Both the position numbers and the translations under genes were made by a program. DNA of 64,000 nucleotides from Tubiluchus corallicola (taxonomy: Eukaryota > Priapulida > Priapulimorpha > Priapulimorphida > Tubiluchidae), in contig JAQGDQ010000081.1 of assembly GCA_030141605.1 (NCBI GenBank), forward strand, positions 352,397 to 416,396, read 5' to 3'. Every line of letters starts with the position of its first letter. Positions within the stretch are counted from its first letter, which is position 1. The notes beneath the pieces are model-generated. The model did not search any database and was not told where the DNA came from. It saw only the letters and a list, made by a program, of their open reading frames with translations. Positions 38,295 through 50,860 of this stretch are shown here, piece after piece.

Positions 38295-39010
38295 TTAACC
38301 TTTATATCCACCCAACACAAAACCTCCTCCAGCACCACCTACAATGGCGCCATACTGTGGCTTACTACCGCAATTGTAGCATGGTGGCTTGGGCTTGTTG
38401 TAGCAACCGTAGCCATGACATGGTGGTTTGATGTAGCAGTTATGGCCATGGCATGGAGGCTTAGGTTTGTTGTAGCAACTGTTACCATAGCATGGTGGTT
38501 TACTGTAGCAACTGTGGCCATGGCAAGGTGGTTTGGGTTTGTTGTAACAGTTGTAACCCTTGCATCCACCGCTGCCTATAGCATACCCTCCTCCTGCCGC
38601 GTATCCGCCGCCACCAGGTCTATGCCCTGCAACAATGCCGCCACCTACATGTGCACTGCCGCCTCCTTGTGTCTGTAAAATAATTGCAAATAATAGAAAC
38701 AGTTTCTATTTTACAGCTTCTGACTTCCAGCGTTGCTGCCAAAATATTTGTAATCAGCACTCATTGATAATATACACTATACGCTGAATTATTTCACCCT
38801 TAAGAGTCTTAAGAATTACCGATTCACTATGAAAGAGAATATTTTATCTCGAATTAATTTTCCTATAGTCAAGAAAATCAGCGATGCAACACCGTATGAT
38901 ACGATACAATCAGTGATGCTCTACAGCTACAAAAACACAAGTAAAAGGGTATAACTTACCAGCAGAAGGAAAACTACGACATATATACAGCAGAGAGTGA
39001 CTTTCTTCAT
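38295..39010 (-). CDS. Gene A: secreted Cys/Gly-rich repeat protein (2 coding exons)
   Basis: Predicted 142-residue secreted protein; no known family recognised. Exon 1 is 39010-38960, the intron 38959-38673 (GTAAGT..TTACAG, phase 0), exon 2 38672-38295 ending TAA. Exon 1 holds only the signal peptide MKKVTLCCIYVVVFLLL; cleavage is likely around residues 18-24. Residues 18-53 are Gly-rich (GGGG, GGGY). Residues 54-118 carry 12 cysteines in a 24-residue repeat built on CYNKPKPPC and SKPPC/IKPPC modules spaced C-x7-C, C-x4-C and C-x5-C; CYNKPKPPC occurs at 59, 83 and 107. The tail (residues 119-142) is Gly-rich and ends GGYKG. Even cysteine number suggests disulphide cross-linking, and Tyr/Lys content would suit oxidative cross-linking; both are inference. 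This composition recalls shell, cuticle, byssal or adhesive matrix proteins. Gene B, 3.5 kb upstream on the same strand, has the same exon plan. An acceptor-like TTTAATAG at 39056-39063 suggests a 5'UTR intron. Confidence 0.85.
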
Positions 39011-39042
39011 ACTGGCCTTGCTGTTGCTTAGCAGTAGTTATC

Positions 39043-39372
39043 AAAGAAGACGACCCTATTAAAAGGAGAGAGAGAGAGCGATATGTCAGAAAAAGGACAA
39101 AAAGCACAAAAACAAATTAAAGGAAAGGGCCTGTCACTTAGCATGTTGGGTTTATTTTACTTTTAGAAAAATACAACAAACAAATTTGCGAAAGTTATAA
39201 GTATTAAAGAAGACGATCTTATTAAAAAAAAGGGAGCGATATGACAGTAAAAGGATAAAAGATAAAAAGCACAGAGACAAATGCAAGGAAAGGACAAGTC
39301 ACTTAGCATGCTTAGTATTTTACTGTTGTCACTTAAACTTAGAAAAATATAACAAATAAATTTGCAAGAAAC
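39043..39372. repeat. 163-bp tandem duplication just upstream of gene A exon 1
   Basis: AAAGAAGACGA starts at 39043 and 39206. The match continues through CGATATG, AAAAAGCACA, GTCACTTAGCATG and TTAGAAAAATA. Copy 1 includes the 5'UTR and the proposed acceptor of gene A exon 1 (CCTTTTAATAG on the minus strand). Copy 2 has the equivalent TTTTTTTTAATAAG, which could be a decoy or alternative acceptor. Confidence 0.85.
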
Positions 39373-39375
39373 TGT

Positions 39376-42300
39376 GTAAAAAGCATAAAGTTAATTTATA
39401 CTAGCGCTATATAGAAATTTTCAGACGCGGTGGTAGCCGCCTTTCACTTGAAACTCAAGACATAACTGTTGAACTTTATAACATTTTTTAAAGATATCGT
39501 GGCTTTCCGTAACCTAGTTCAAACTGTTGCAGCTTACTTAATGTTCATACAAAAATGTCACAAAATTAACTTTAATTTTTTGTAGAAACTCGTTATATTT
39601 TTGACTGGAATTGACGGATATTGTTTTTCTTCAACCAATGATCGACGTCATTGGTGGAAGAATGGGTGTTTTAAATGGGGTGCTCAAGCGTGAAGTGATC
39701 CCGAGTTTGCATGCCTGAAGCGCTTATCACACTTTTGTTACTAAATGCTTGCAACATTTTTCGTGAACATTGAAATAAACTTAACTTTTTAGAAGGCTTG
39801 GCATTTCCTTTAAACAATAACTGGTGCAAAAGCAAAAACAATTAACAATACTTCGATACACGTTTACTGACCAACGGTACAGAGACCACTATGCCTAGCC
39901 TGATAATCAAATACACAAAAGCAATCTACTAAGCATAGTTTATTTAATAAGATTATGGAAGGAATGTGGGTTACAAAAACTAAAGAAACGTTTTTTAAAT
40001 GCCGAAATCACCTAGCTATTGCAAATGTTAACATAAAAATCACCTAGCTTTGCAAATAGGTTTTTATCATCAAGTCAAAATTTTGAATAAAAATATTGCA
40101 TAAGGAATATTTGTAAAAATAATTTTACCATCTTGAATTGGTTTCTCAAATTTACCGCAAACGTGAATAATTTGACGTACAAAAGGCATGTTACACAAGA
40201 CCAGTTGTTCTTGCTATTATATATTTACAAACTTACGTTTCAACAACACAGATTACATTATTTAAAATACGGTCAGGCCGCTTTTAATTCTCAAACTCAG
40301 GTTTTCTGTTGGTTAAGTTTAGTTTATTAGTACCAATCTCGAATACAAAAACACAAGTTTAACAAAGGGGAATACAATTTCAACAAAGAAAAGCACCTAT
40401 GTAGAATAAAAATGCGTGGCATACCTTGCACGATTAAAACCTGGATCTGATGCGTCTACGATCTTAACACCAGCAACTTGTTTTTGTTCTGTGACTGATT
40501 TATCTAGTCCTAGCTGCAATTATAGTCTTTTTAAACCAGCAAAACGCCTGCTGAGTATAACTCATTAAAAAAACAAAGCCTATCCACGACACAAGGATCA
40601 CGAATATCACGTGCCTCTTGTCATCCTCGACGAACTTTTAAAGTTGTTCTTTTAAAAAAGAAGTTTTTCTAAAACAAATTAAACAGGATGGAGCCATAAT
40701 TATGTTAATTTGACGCAAATCTCTGTAATTTAATAAGGATTTTTTTCTTTTTGTAAGCTTAATTTTGTTGTTATTCTCTCGGTTTTTTTTTTGCTTCCTG
40801 AAGCTGATTGCTTTATCGTGACCTTAAACTAAATCCTGGCGGTACCTGGTTGTGATTTCAGAGCAAATATTCTTTTCTTTTAGTCTATTAATACATCGCC
40901 TTCTTTGTCTGGGCCTCAAAAATATGCTTATGAAAATTTTGGCTCATGATCCGGTCCCAGACGTAATGCTTTCAATGAAATTCGTGCACTGCGAAAAAAG
41001 ACATTCGCCGATTCGTTCAGTGAATGTTATTTTAATCTTTGATTCAAGAAATATTATTTTTGCGGCTGCATGACGTTTGTTGTAGCTTTGGCGGATTTTT
41101 GCCTCGTACTGATAGAAGCATGGCCTGTGAACTTGTCCGAATAACCAAGCATTAAAATGATTTATATTAGCTGCTAACTGCAGTACTCTCCCACATCCGG
41201 TAACCATAATAATAATTATGGAAGCAAGCTGTCACATTTTGCGTAAAAAATAATGATGCTGACGTCTTATGTAGTTGCTGTGTCAGTGCTTGACCTAAAT
41301 CACTGGTTATATCTAAATCAGGATCTGTATAATTACATAGTAATTTTATCCGAACAGGGTATTTTTAATCAATTTTAAACAATTTTTCATTCTGCATTAT
41401 AACATGAACTGGCGCCTGTGCACTTTTCAAATTTATTAAGGTCACAATTTTGTAAAAAGAACTAAAAGACGCGGAATATGTAGTTAGGTCTTGTGCAGTT
41501 CAGGAAAATCATTAAAAAGTTAATTTAGACCAACGTAGTATTCCTTACTCGAAACCAAATAATCGCAATGCCCAGTATATAGATAGACAATATGTATAAT
41601 CACTGTGTGTGTCTATAAATATAATTCCATTTATACGTTTGTCTGTTTCTTGCGTGTCAAAATGTTTTTACTTTATTTTTTGCTGACTTGTAAATAAATG
41701 AGCCAACAGTTTCTTGCATCAGAACAAACTTTAAGCGTAATACTGAATTGAAAGTTTTTGTTTTTATTGTAAGCAGGCTTGTAAATACGACTGTAAATAT
41801 GATAGAGGTTTTGGTTGACTGCAGTGTAGACTTTAATCGACATAATTATTATACATGTTTGTGGATTATTATCACTTTAAATGTTTTCAATTTGCGTTTC
41901 GTTGTATCGGTTTTAAAGTTCCTAGTTTTTGTCTTACTCTGTTCGAGTTTCGAAAGTACCACATTTTTTGTAAACCATTCGAATCATTCGAATTTGTAAA
42001 CCAACTGGACACTATTCGGATCTCATCATCTCATCATCACTTAACCTATGGCAAGTTTTCTTGTCTTCATTTTGAAAGCTGCAAATTAGTGTCATTATGT
42101 AGGTTGCATAATTACAAAATTACATACAAAATTACTTAGTGTGCCAAATATTATAACCCATATTCAAAGACGGATTTTTTATACGCAGTTTATTTGCTAG
42201 TACACGCTAATACATTCTCCACCGGTTGGTTATACGTACATCATCAACATTGAAAATCAATAATCCAAACTAACAAGTAGCAGTGATTTGGTGTTGAGTA

Positions 42301-42488
42301 ATTCGTATTTGTTTGTTAAAATATAGAGCTACAAGTCAACTTAAGAAAGTTTTAGTTTTATTTTAAGTCTTGAAGAAACTATCAGTATGTACATTACTTC
42401 TTTCCATTATCACAGAATTGCCTTCAGGCCTTAGTAAAACAGTTTTTTTATCTAGACTATAAATTTTACAATGACTTGCTTCAATGTA
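39376..42488. other. Region between genes A and B; possible gene A promoter
   Basis: No coding exon was seen. Two places on the minus strand could start gene A transcription: a TATAAAG at 39475-39480, or a TTTAAAAAG near 40531-40539 followed by an exon-like stretch ending in a good donor, AAG-GTATG, at 40425/40424. The second would explain the upstream acceptor of exon 1, but neither is proven. Confidence 0.3.
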
Positions 42489-42545
42489 TTTATTTATCAC
42501 TGCTGTTTTCTATTTCTATTCGGCACGGTGCAATTAGAACGCCTT

Positions 42546-42551
42546 TTTATT
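42546..42551 (-). terminator. Poly(A) signal of gene B
   Basis: AATAAA on the minus strand starts 18 bp past the stop codon of gene B. A second AATAAA at 42489-42494 would give a slightly longer 3'UTR. Confidence 0.55.
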
Positions 42552-42568
42552 TGATTCCTCGAAAATCA

Positions 42569-43478
42569 TTAGTAGTACCTAGTATATGCCGAAGGCCTAC
42601 GCCTCGCCTGAGGCCACGTTCCTCCTTGGTTATCCAATCCCAGATTGGTTGGGCGAGTCTGCTGATAGGAGTAGCGTGTCTGGTACTGGAACCCTGTATT
42701 ACTGGGTCTAGACTGATACCCATATCCAGACTGTTGTTCCGAGTCTACCCAAGGTCTGGTTCTGCCATCGTCATTTGGCAGTGGCATCGGTCTTGGCTGA
42801 GGACCATCGTTTGGCAGTGGCATTGGTCTTGGCTGAGGACCATCATTTGGCAATGGCATTGGTCTTGGCTGAGGATAATCATTCGGCATTGGCATTGGAG
42901 CTGGTCTTGAAGAAAAGTATCGGTTACTGTTGTCGTTGTCTGCAAAATTTGGTAGTTGCTGCCCAGTGTAGTAGGGCAAGTGACCGGCTGATACTTGGGG
43001 ATCATTTCCTCCTATTCCAGAACCCGGAGCAGGGCGAAGTTGACGTGCTGCCACCTGTCATAAAAGTTCGAAATAAAAGAACTTTAATTAGAAAAAACGA
43101 GAGCAGCTGCCTGCCAATCCAGTAAGTTCTACATGCAGAGAATTCAAGACTTTTCCAAGTCACACCAAACAAACAAATTATCACTTTTTAATTATTTTAT
43201 TAATGCGAGTTAGTTTCCTAATTATTCGTCACATTGTGAAGAAACTTGGCAAACTTAACAGACGTAAGTACACCAATAAAGGCTGGCTGGCAAAATCCCC
43301 AATAAACGTATCATATTTTATCTAGAACTCCATAAAGGTACCTGCATCTTAAATGGAAACCAATGCTAATGTGTTCCCTGCTATATTAACATTTATAATC
43401 CATGATATGTATAATTTTAAGTTTACTTACAAGTGCACTAGCCACAAGAAGCAGTAATAATTCTCTTAAAGTATGCAT
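42569..43478 (-). CDS. Gene B: secreted Pro-rich repeat protein (2 coding exons)
   Basis: Predicted 177-residue secreted protein; no known family recognised. Exon 1 is 43478-43431, the intron 43430-43055 (GTAAGT..GACAG, phase 0), exon 2 43054-42569 ending TAA. Exon 1 gives MHTLRELLLLLVASAL, and exon 2 continues VAARQLRP, so cleavage after VAA at residue 19 is likely. Residues 20-66 are Gly/Pro/Asn-rich. Three tandem copies of PQPRPMPLPNDG fill residues 77-112, preceded by a degenerate PAPMPMPNDY. The rest is Gln/Tyr/Arg-rich (YQSRP, YQTRYSYQQTRP) and ends TRYY. There is no cysteine. A tribasic RRR lies eight residues before the end, so trimming of a short C-terminal peptide is possible but unproven. 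A 5'UTR intron is indicated by TTATTTTCAG at 43499-43508, with exon 1 starting at 43498. Extracellular matrix, mucus or adhesive roles would fit this composition; a peptide precursor is less likely. Confidence 0.85.
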
Positions 43479-43636
43479 TCTGTCGTTGTTACTACTGCCT
43501 GAAAATAAAGAAGAAAAGCAATAATTATGGCCAAATTTGTAATGAATTTGCGATCAAAGCAAATTTATCAATCAAGGGTTTTAGTGTGCCTGTTAGTGTG
43601 TCATCTTTGTATAGGTCATTGTTGTTATTTTTTCGT

Positions 43637-43835
43637 AATTTTCGTCATCGTCATCCTTACCAACATTTGCGTCTTCGTCATCATCGTCATCCTTGCTAAC
43701 ATTTCCGTCTCCGTCATCATCATCATTTTCAGTCGTCATTATCGTCATTGTAATTGTTGTTAAGTAATGATCACCTTAATTATAATCGTCGTAATTCTTA
43801 TCAATGTCAACATTATCATCGTCATCATTAGTTAT
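43637..43835. repeat. Imperfect GTC/ATC triplet repeat
   Basis: TCGTCATCGTCATCC units, with TTACCAACATTTGCGTC and TTGCTAACATTTCCGTC marking a ~39-bp duplicated segment. It probably lies in the 5'UTR intron of gene B. Confidence 0.85.
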
Positions 43836-43934
43836 ATTCTGATTACATAGTGTTAGTATGCAATTTCACGTACCTTTGTTTAATTGCTAATTTCTGTATT
43901 TTTCCAGTACCAAGTTTAACTTTTTTGCTGTTAC

Positions 43935-43992
43935 CAGAAAATCGAAGACCTATGTTTTCTCAAAAGCTCCTTGGCGTTTGAGCTCCTTTATA
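43935..43992 (-). promoter_or_regulatory. Likely promoter and first non-coding exon of gene B
   Basis: On the minus strand GCCGTATAAAGGAGC provides a canonical TATA box (TATAAA at 43992-43987). Transcription would start about 30 bp on, near 43960. A short leader then reaches TTTTCTG-GTAACAG, a possible splice donor at 43935/43934. This pairs with the acceptor before exon 1 at 43499, giving a 5'UTR intron of about 435 bp that contains the triplet repeat at 43.6-43.8 kb. TATA-driven transcription is common for abundant tissue-restricted secretory products. Confidence 0.5.
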
Positions 43993-44599
43993 CGGCAATC
44001 CAGGGCTGTCATGTGCATCCACACCTGAGCCAGGATGGCTCGGACATGCACGAATTCGTGGAATTCATCCAATCAATCAGTATTATCGATCCAAAATCTA
44101 CTGGTTTTACCTGTTTCATAAGTCAATAATCACGATCATAATGTAAACTTTGGAATTGAATCAGTTGTTTTTTTATTTCACGGGGATTTACCTCCCCGGG
44201 ACGAGCAGCTCTAGCTCTGTCAACATAACGCTTGCAACCTTGAGTAGATTTTGTTCCATCTTTTCCTATTCAGTTAGCTTAAAGTCTTGTAATTCATTCT
44301 CTTATTAAATAACATCGTGGACCTGTCGAGTTTCAGTGCCCTAACAAAAGGCCTTCTTACGCTTAATAGGCTTATGGGTTAGTGAATTACATTTGTGCGG
44401 TTTCTTGGTCTTGTAACTTCACATCGTCTGGCACGATGACGTATTTTTGCCATAGTTAACAGTTATCATTAATGGTCATAGTTAATCACTGTGAACAATA
44501 ATTTCATTAACAACGAGTGTGGCAAGAAACATTACCATATCAAACTGTGTTACACCTTTTTTAAAACCATTTCAGCATCAGACACCACATATTAACAAG

Positions 44600-45220
44600 T
44601 TAAAGGAAAACGGGACGATTTTTCATATCCTACCCCACTTTGAAGAACGGTAAAATGTATACATGTAAACGTCTATAATAATGCCAAAGCTTTTCTCATA
44701 ATTAAATTATAGGTTTAAAACTTAATTAACGGCGTACGAGCTGAAGTAGTGATGGCATCACAAAGAAGATAATTTTCATCAACGTAAGCGTTCCATGAGA
44801 GTGTTGCACGTGCTTGCGAAAGCAAAAATTGCAGTGCCACTGTACAAAATTCAATGTGATATACAAAACCACAGCAAATTTTTAGTTTAAAATCTAAATT
44901 TCAAATTTACCGCTGTGTTCACGCATGAGTTGTCGAATGTGTACACAGCATCATAACTGAACACCTCTACACAATAGGCGCAGCATCTGTTTTTGTACAA
45001 CGCGTTTCCGACATGCAGGCGCTATGCCCATCTAATTAGCGAATGGCGAAATGCAAGTAACAGTGAAGAAGTTTTCGCGTCAACGCGAAACTACATTTAT
45101 GTGCTAGCAAATTTTTCGCGCAATCCATTCTTGAAAAAGTGGTACATTCTCTTTCAATAGTTTATACTTTAGATTGTTTTGAGCAATAGTTTAAGATTGT
45201 GCCCGGTTTTCCTTTAAATA
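44600..45220. repeat. Dispersed repeat of ~620 bp, copy 2
   Basis: Collinear and co-oriented with 7943-8561. The best-conserved core, near 44890-44940, shares TTTCAAATTTACCGCTGTG, TCACGCATGAG and TGTCGAAT with copy 1. It starts about 600 bp upstream of the gene B promoter. Confidence 0.8.
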
Positions 45221-46664
<1,444 letters not shown>

Positions 46665-46669
46665 TAGGA

Positions 46670-48620
46670 GGGAAAGATAGTGAGAGAGAGAGGGAAGGAG
46701 AGTGAGCTGGCTAGGTAGCGAAACAAACTAGAAAAGTTCGTAAATCTCATTTCAAGACTTATTCATTACTTGAGAAAACTTTTATTGCCTAGCTGACAGG
46801 CACCTTGATAATCCCTTAATGCTTTGCGAGCTTTATTATCATTAATTGTCATTTTAAGTCTAAAACAACGTACACTTGTTACACATAATGAATGGCTACG
46901 TTTATTAGGAGCAGTAATTGTTGCAGAATGCTGAGGCCCCTGCTTGAAAACGCGAAGTGCCATTTCTTGCTCCTTGAAGTAGGAGTTTTCAACCGCCGTT
47001 CTAATCACTGCTAATGAATCACCGAAACCGCGATTCTTTAAAAGAGCAATGCTGGATCTGTTAAGCGGAAATGACGTAGGCACGGTGTTTTTGAAAGTGA
47101 AGTTGCGAATTCGATGGGAATCCTCATGTACGTCTTTCGACGGCAGTTGTTATAAAAAAACCAATGACGTCTTTCCATGTCAATTACATTGTAAAAGTTC
47201 CATATGTTTTTGACCCTTCTAGCGCACTGAAGATTAATGATCATTGACCTTTCTATGGTATGGTAGTTCAGTTTCAAGCATCTTCGAAAGTTCAACGATC
47301 TTAGACGTTTCTAAAACGATATTTGTAGAATTTTATAGTTGAAGTTTGGCTTCATTCTCAATAATCTGTCGAAGTTAGTACGATCTGAATCTTTTATAAC
47401 TTATGTAATACTTGTGCTGTTCTGGGAAGTATCTCATTTTTATGAACAAAATTACGACTCGATAAAAGTTGCAATATTTTCGTTGTTGTAAATATTGACG
47501 GAGATTATTATACAAACACTCCGCGCTGGATTTCTCTTCTATGCTAATCTATTTAATTATTAAATTACATGTGATTTCCGGTCATAAATATTTGATTAAT
47601 AGCCATAAACTCGTCGCTTAGATTATAAAACTCAGGCGACATGTTTAGGTAGAAAATTCTTTGAAGAAAAAAGAGTTCTTTGAGAAGAAAGGTGAAAATT
47701 TCGGAAGTAGAGCGAAGTAGCCTTTTATGAGAAAATGCTAGTATGTATGTATAAGTTTGTAGTACACCTTTTTTGTCACTAGCTGTACAACACTTGCTTA
47801 TTCTTAATGTGTGTGGTGTTGTATGCAGTCCAATTTAAAACACAAGTGCTACTCATTTTGATTACTGCTTACCTAAGCAGAGCCTTTGACAAACATTTTT
47901 ATCATTTTGTAAACTGGCACTAGGAAGTTCATAATTTACTTGATGTTATTAATCGCGATAAACGAATAAAGGGACCGGTGCGAGATTTTCTCATTTTACG
48001 ATACAGAACGTATATAGAACGTAAATACATAGCTGTACATAGATGTGTTTAAATGGGAGACATCTTAATGATTTTCATTAATTCGAAATACGTGAGCAAC
48101 GGTTCAACTGCCGTCGTTTCTATATGTAAAATAAGAAATTTTATATTGCAATTAAAGTTTACGAAGAGGTACCTTAATACACGAATGAGAGTGTTCATCT
48201 GACTTGGTTTGACTTATTTATTTTCTTATATAGAAGGATTACGTGATTCAGCTCACTACACTACGACAAGTGCCTGTGGGTGCGTTGTGGATTTAGTTAT
48301 TATTGCTATCTTCGTAGATTTCTAGTCAAAATATGGCGTTAATTTATCGCGGTTATTTGAATTTCAAAGGAACAGTTTTATATAAGACTACTTGTTTCAG
48401 GTGGATGTTTTGACTGAAGTTCTGAGATCAACCACTGCCAGCTAGATCGGTAAGTGAAAATAATAACCCTTTTTTCGTTATTTTTGTAACAACAATGAAT
48501 TTCATTAGATTCTCCAAATCTAAGAGCATATGACTGTAGTCTCAGTTAAAAAAAGTTGCGAAAGTTTAAGGCCAAATTGACATTATCAACTTCACCTTTT
48601 AATGACGAAAATAGTCCACA
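46670..48620. other. Gene-free stretch
   Basis: No supported gene. Minus-strand frames at 46766-47295 are unrecognised. Confidence 0.4.
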
Positions 48621-48624
48621 ATTT

Positions 48625-48765
48625 TTGAAGCTAAATTTTTATCTAGACCCACTTGGGTTGTGCCACTTCGTGGTACTTGGTTCAAATCCGGTCTCGATCC
48701 CGGATTTTCGTGTTTTCTTTCTTTCGCTGAAACTCGATTTCGAAGTTTATTAATTTGAGTCTTTC
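48625..48765 (+). mobile_element. tRNA-derived SINE-like copy 1
   Basis: GGTTCAAATCC (48679-48689) matches the pol III B box/T-loop. A T-rich stretch follows, then CGCTGAAACTCG at +47, equivalent to GGCTAAGTTTGG in copies 2 and 4. Upstream tRNA similarity is decayed. Confidence 0.4.
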
Positions 48766-49714
48766 TGTTACTAAATAATAATCTTAAAAAATTGAATAAC
48801 GTTTTTCGTGCTTTTTTGTTATTTACGTCCAATAATCTTAAAGTTGAATAATGTTTTTTATTCTTTTTTGCCATTTACGTATTAATTGTAACTCATATTT
48901 TACTAGTTTTAATGTATAAGAACATTACTATGAAGCGATTGTAAACCTATTATTTAAATGTTGTAAGACGTTTTTGTAGCTATGAATATGTAATGGCTTA
49001 TTGGTCTGACATAACTGGTTTTACCCACCGCATCGACGTTTATTATTAACTTTATTTTATTTACCCAGCACGTCTGCAACATCTGCGATTATTTCACTGT
49101 TTTTGCATTTTATGATGCATTGTAAACATAGTAGGTCTTGTTTACTCGCAATAATTGTTTTTCTGTTTACTTTAGTATTATTCTAGAGTTTGCTGCATGC
49201 GATAATACGTCCGCTAAAACAAATGCGCACAGAAAAAGTGCATTTTGCAGTTTGTATATATTAAACAGGAACATAAAACGAGACTAGATTTCTATAAAGG
49301 ATATTTCCCCAATAATAATTAAGAAATTAATAATGTACGCTACTTTTCTACACTTTAATGCACCGTACCTTCTGTTACTAATAGTCAGAACTGCATAAGG
49401 TGTTGCTAATAATTTTGAAAAAGAATATCATAATTAGCTTGTTTTGTTGAATTCAAAATTATACAACTTAGTAGTCTAACCATGTGAAAAAATTATGATT
49501 ATTACTGTAGGTTTTGTTTTTGTTTTGAACAATGATTGAGTTTCAACCCAGTTTTTTGTTTCTTTGTTACAGAGAAGAACTTTTTACATAATGAATAGCG
49601 TTCTATTTGTTTCGTTCATACATGACTCCCTGACTCTTTTGTTTTGTTTTGTTTATTTAGCTTTTTGCTAGGTGAATCAAGTGATGTTGCTTGTTTTTTC
49701 ATACTACAGCTATG

Positions 49715-49875
49715 AACCTAGTTCTTGGTTGTAGGTCTAATGCTGTTGTTCCTGATTTGTGTTCGAAAGGTCTTTGATTCAAATCCAGCCAAAATGTCGA
49801 CCTTTTCACACGGTATTTCGTTGGCTAAGTTTGGTTCCAAAAATTCAATTAATTGTGAATTTATACCATCAGTAA
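49715..49875 (+). mobile_element. tRNA-derived SINE-like copy 2
   Basis: The head resembles a tRNA with B box GATTCAAATCC (49776-49786) and flanking AGGTCTTT and AGCC. At +47 comes GGCTAAGTTTGG, then AAAAATTCAATTAATTGTGA, shared with copy 4. Confidence 0.45.
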
Positions 49876-50734
49876 TTTTGATTGGTCCGAGATACGCAAG
49901 CACGTGTGTACATATTTTAAAAAACGTGCGCATTTATTTAGTTGTGTTTTTAATATTTTACTTTCATCTTTGCTTTTTTGGTTTTCTCTTTCCGATTTGC
50001 ATTTCTCGAGATATTCGTTTTTAGCTTTAGTGTTTTCGTTTATGATTTCTGGGTACTTGGTAGGCCTACATATTATTTTTTTCATTATATAGTTTCATTA
50101 TTGTTTTTGAAACTTCAGCTTTCCGAGTTCTGAACTCATTTAGTCTGGCTGACATTTACACTTGTGAGATTGATGAAAATGACTCCCCTCATTGATTCAC
50201 GAATCATATCTGCCTTAAAATGGAAAATAATTTTAAGCTGCTGAATCGTTGCGTCGTTCTTTACGAGATTTCACCATATTCTCCACGACCATTCGACAAT
50301 CCACAACCGATCGTGATTGTTGAGCACATTTGTCTTTGGTACGCATCTGAAAAAGGCGGCATAATAACTAGTCTCTGCGGCAGAAAGAAGCTGTTTGTGT
50401 TACAGAGCTATTTATCGACTTGCCAGTTTTTGCCATTCAACATTCTGCGTGAGAATCATTTCCCCAGAACTTGTTTTTCGATCGAAGAATTTGTATTGAA
50501 TGACTGTGTTAACGATGAATTGATTCTTAGCTGAATGTTTGCCAGGCTGTTAGATGAATGACCCGTTATATTTCATACTATGCTGGCGTTGTGGGTCGCT
50601 TTGGTGCGCTTTTGTTGTGGGATTTCGTTACGCGTATTTGATCGTCGTGGCTTCGCTTCTGTGTGACATTTGTTCAGTTTACGACTGCTACTCAGGAAAT
50701 TGTAAAAAATGCAATGCGATTTTCTGTTTCTTAG

Positions 50735-50860
50735 ATGACAGTTTTGCTGATCTTGTTTGAGTACATATGATGGATCCAAAGGTTAGTGGTTCAAATCAAG
50801 TTCAGTATTTGTTTTTCACACTCCTTTCTTCTCTAGAAGTTCAGTTTTAGTCATCACATG
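50735..50860 (+). mobile_element. tRNA-derived SINE-like copy 3
   Basis: TAGTGGTTCAAATCAAG contains a B-box-like motif (50788-50797). CTAGAAGTTCAGTTTTAG follows at +46, matching the position of the tail motif in the other copies. The weakest of the four. Confidence 0.3.

Noticed and set aside
38339-38787. Three other frames overlapping gene A (38339-38569 minus, 38415-38678 and 38560-38787 plus)
   Set aside because: They are shadows of the in-phase Cys/Gly-rich exon, which joins a signal peptide by a consensus intron.
42476-43125. Frames overlapping gene B (42476-42910 and 42775-43125 plus, 42745-43005 minus)
   Set aside because: Shadows of the Pro-rich exon; their repeats mirror its 36-bp DNA repeat.
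42569-43478. Gene B considered as a neuropeptide precursor
   Set aside because: Repeats lack dibasic sites and Gly amidation signals between them; only one basic cluster exists near the C-terminus.
48679-48689. B-box motif considered as a functional tRNA gene
   Set aside because: No intact acceptor, D or anticodon stem can be folded around it; better explained as a SINE head.
50220-50534. 104-codon plus-strand frame
   Set aside because: No recognisable domain, typical chance ORF in AT-rich DNA lying among SINE-like repeats.
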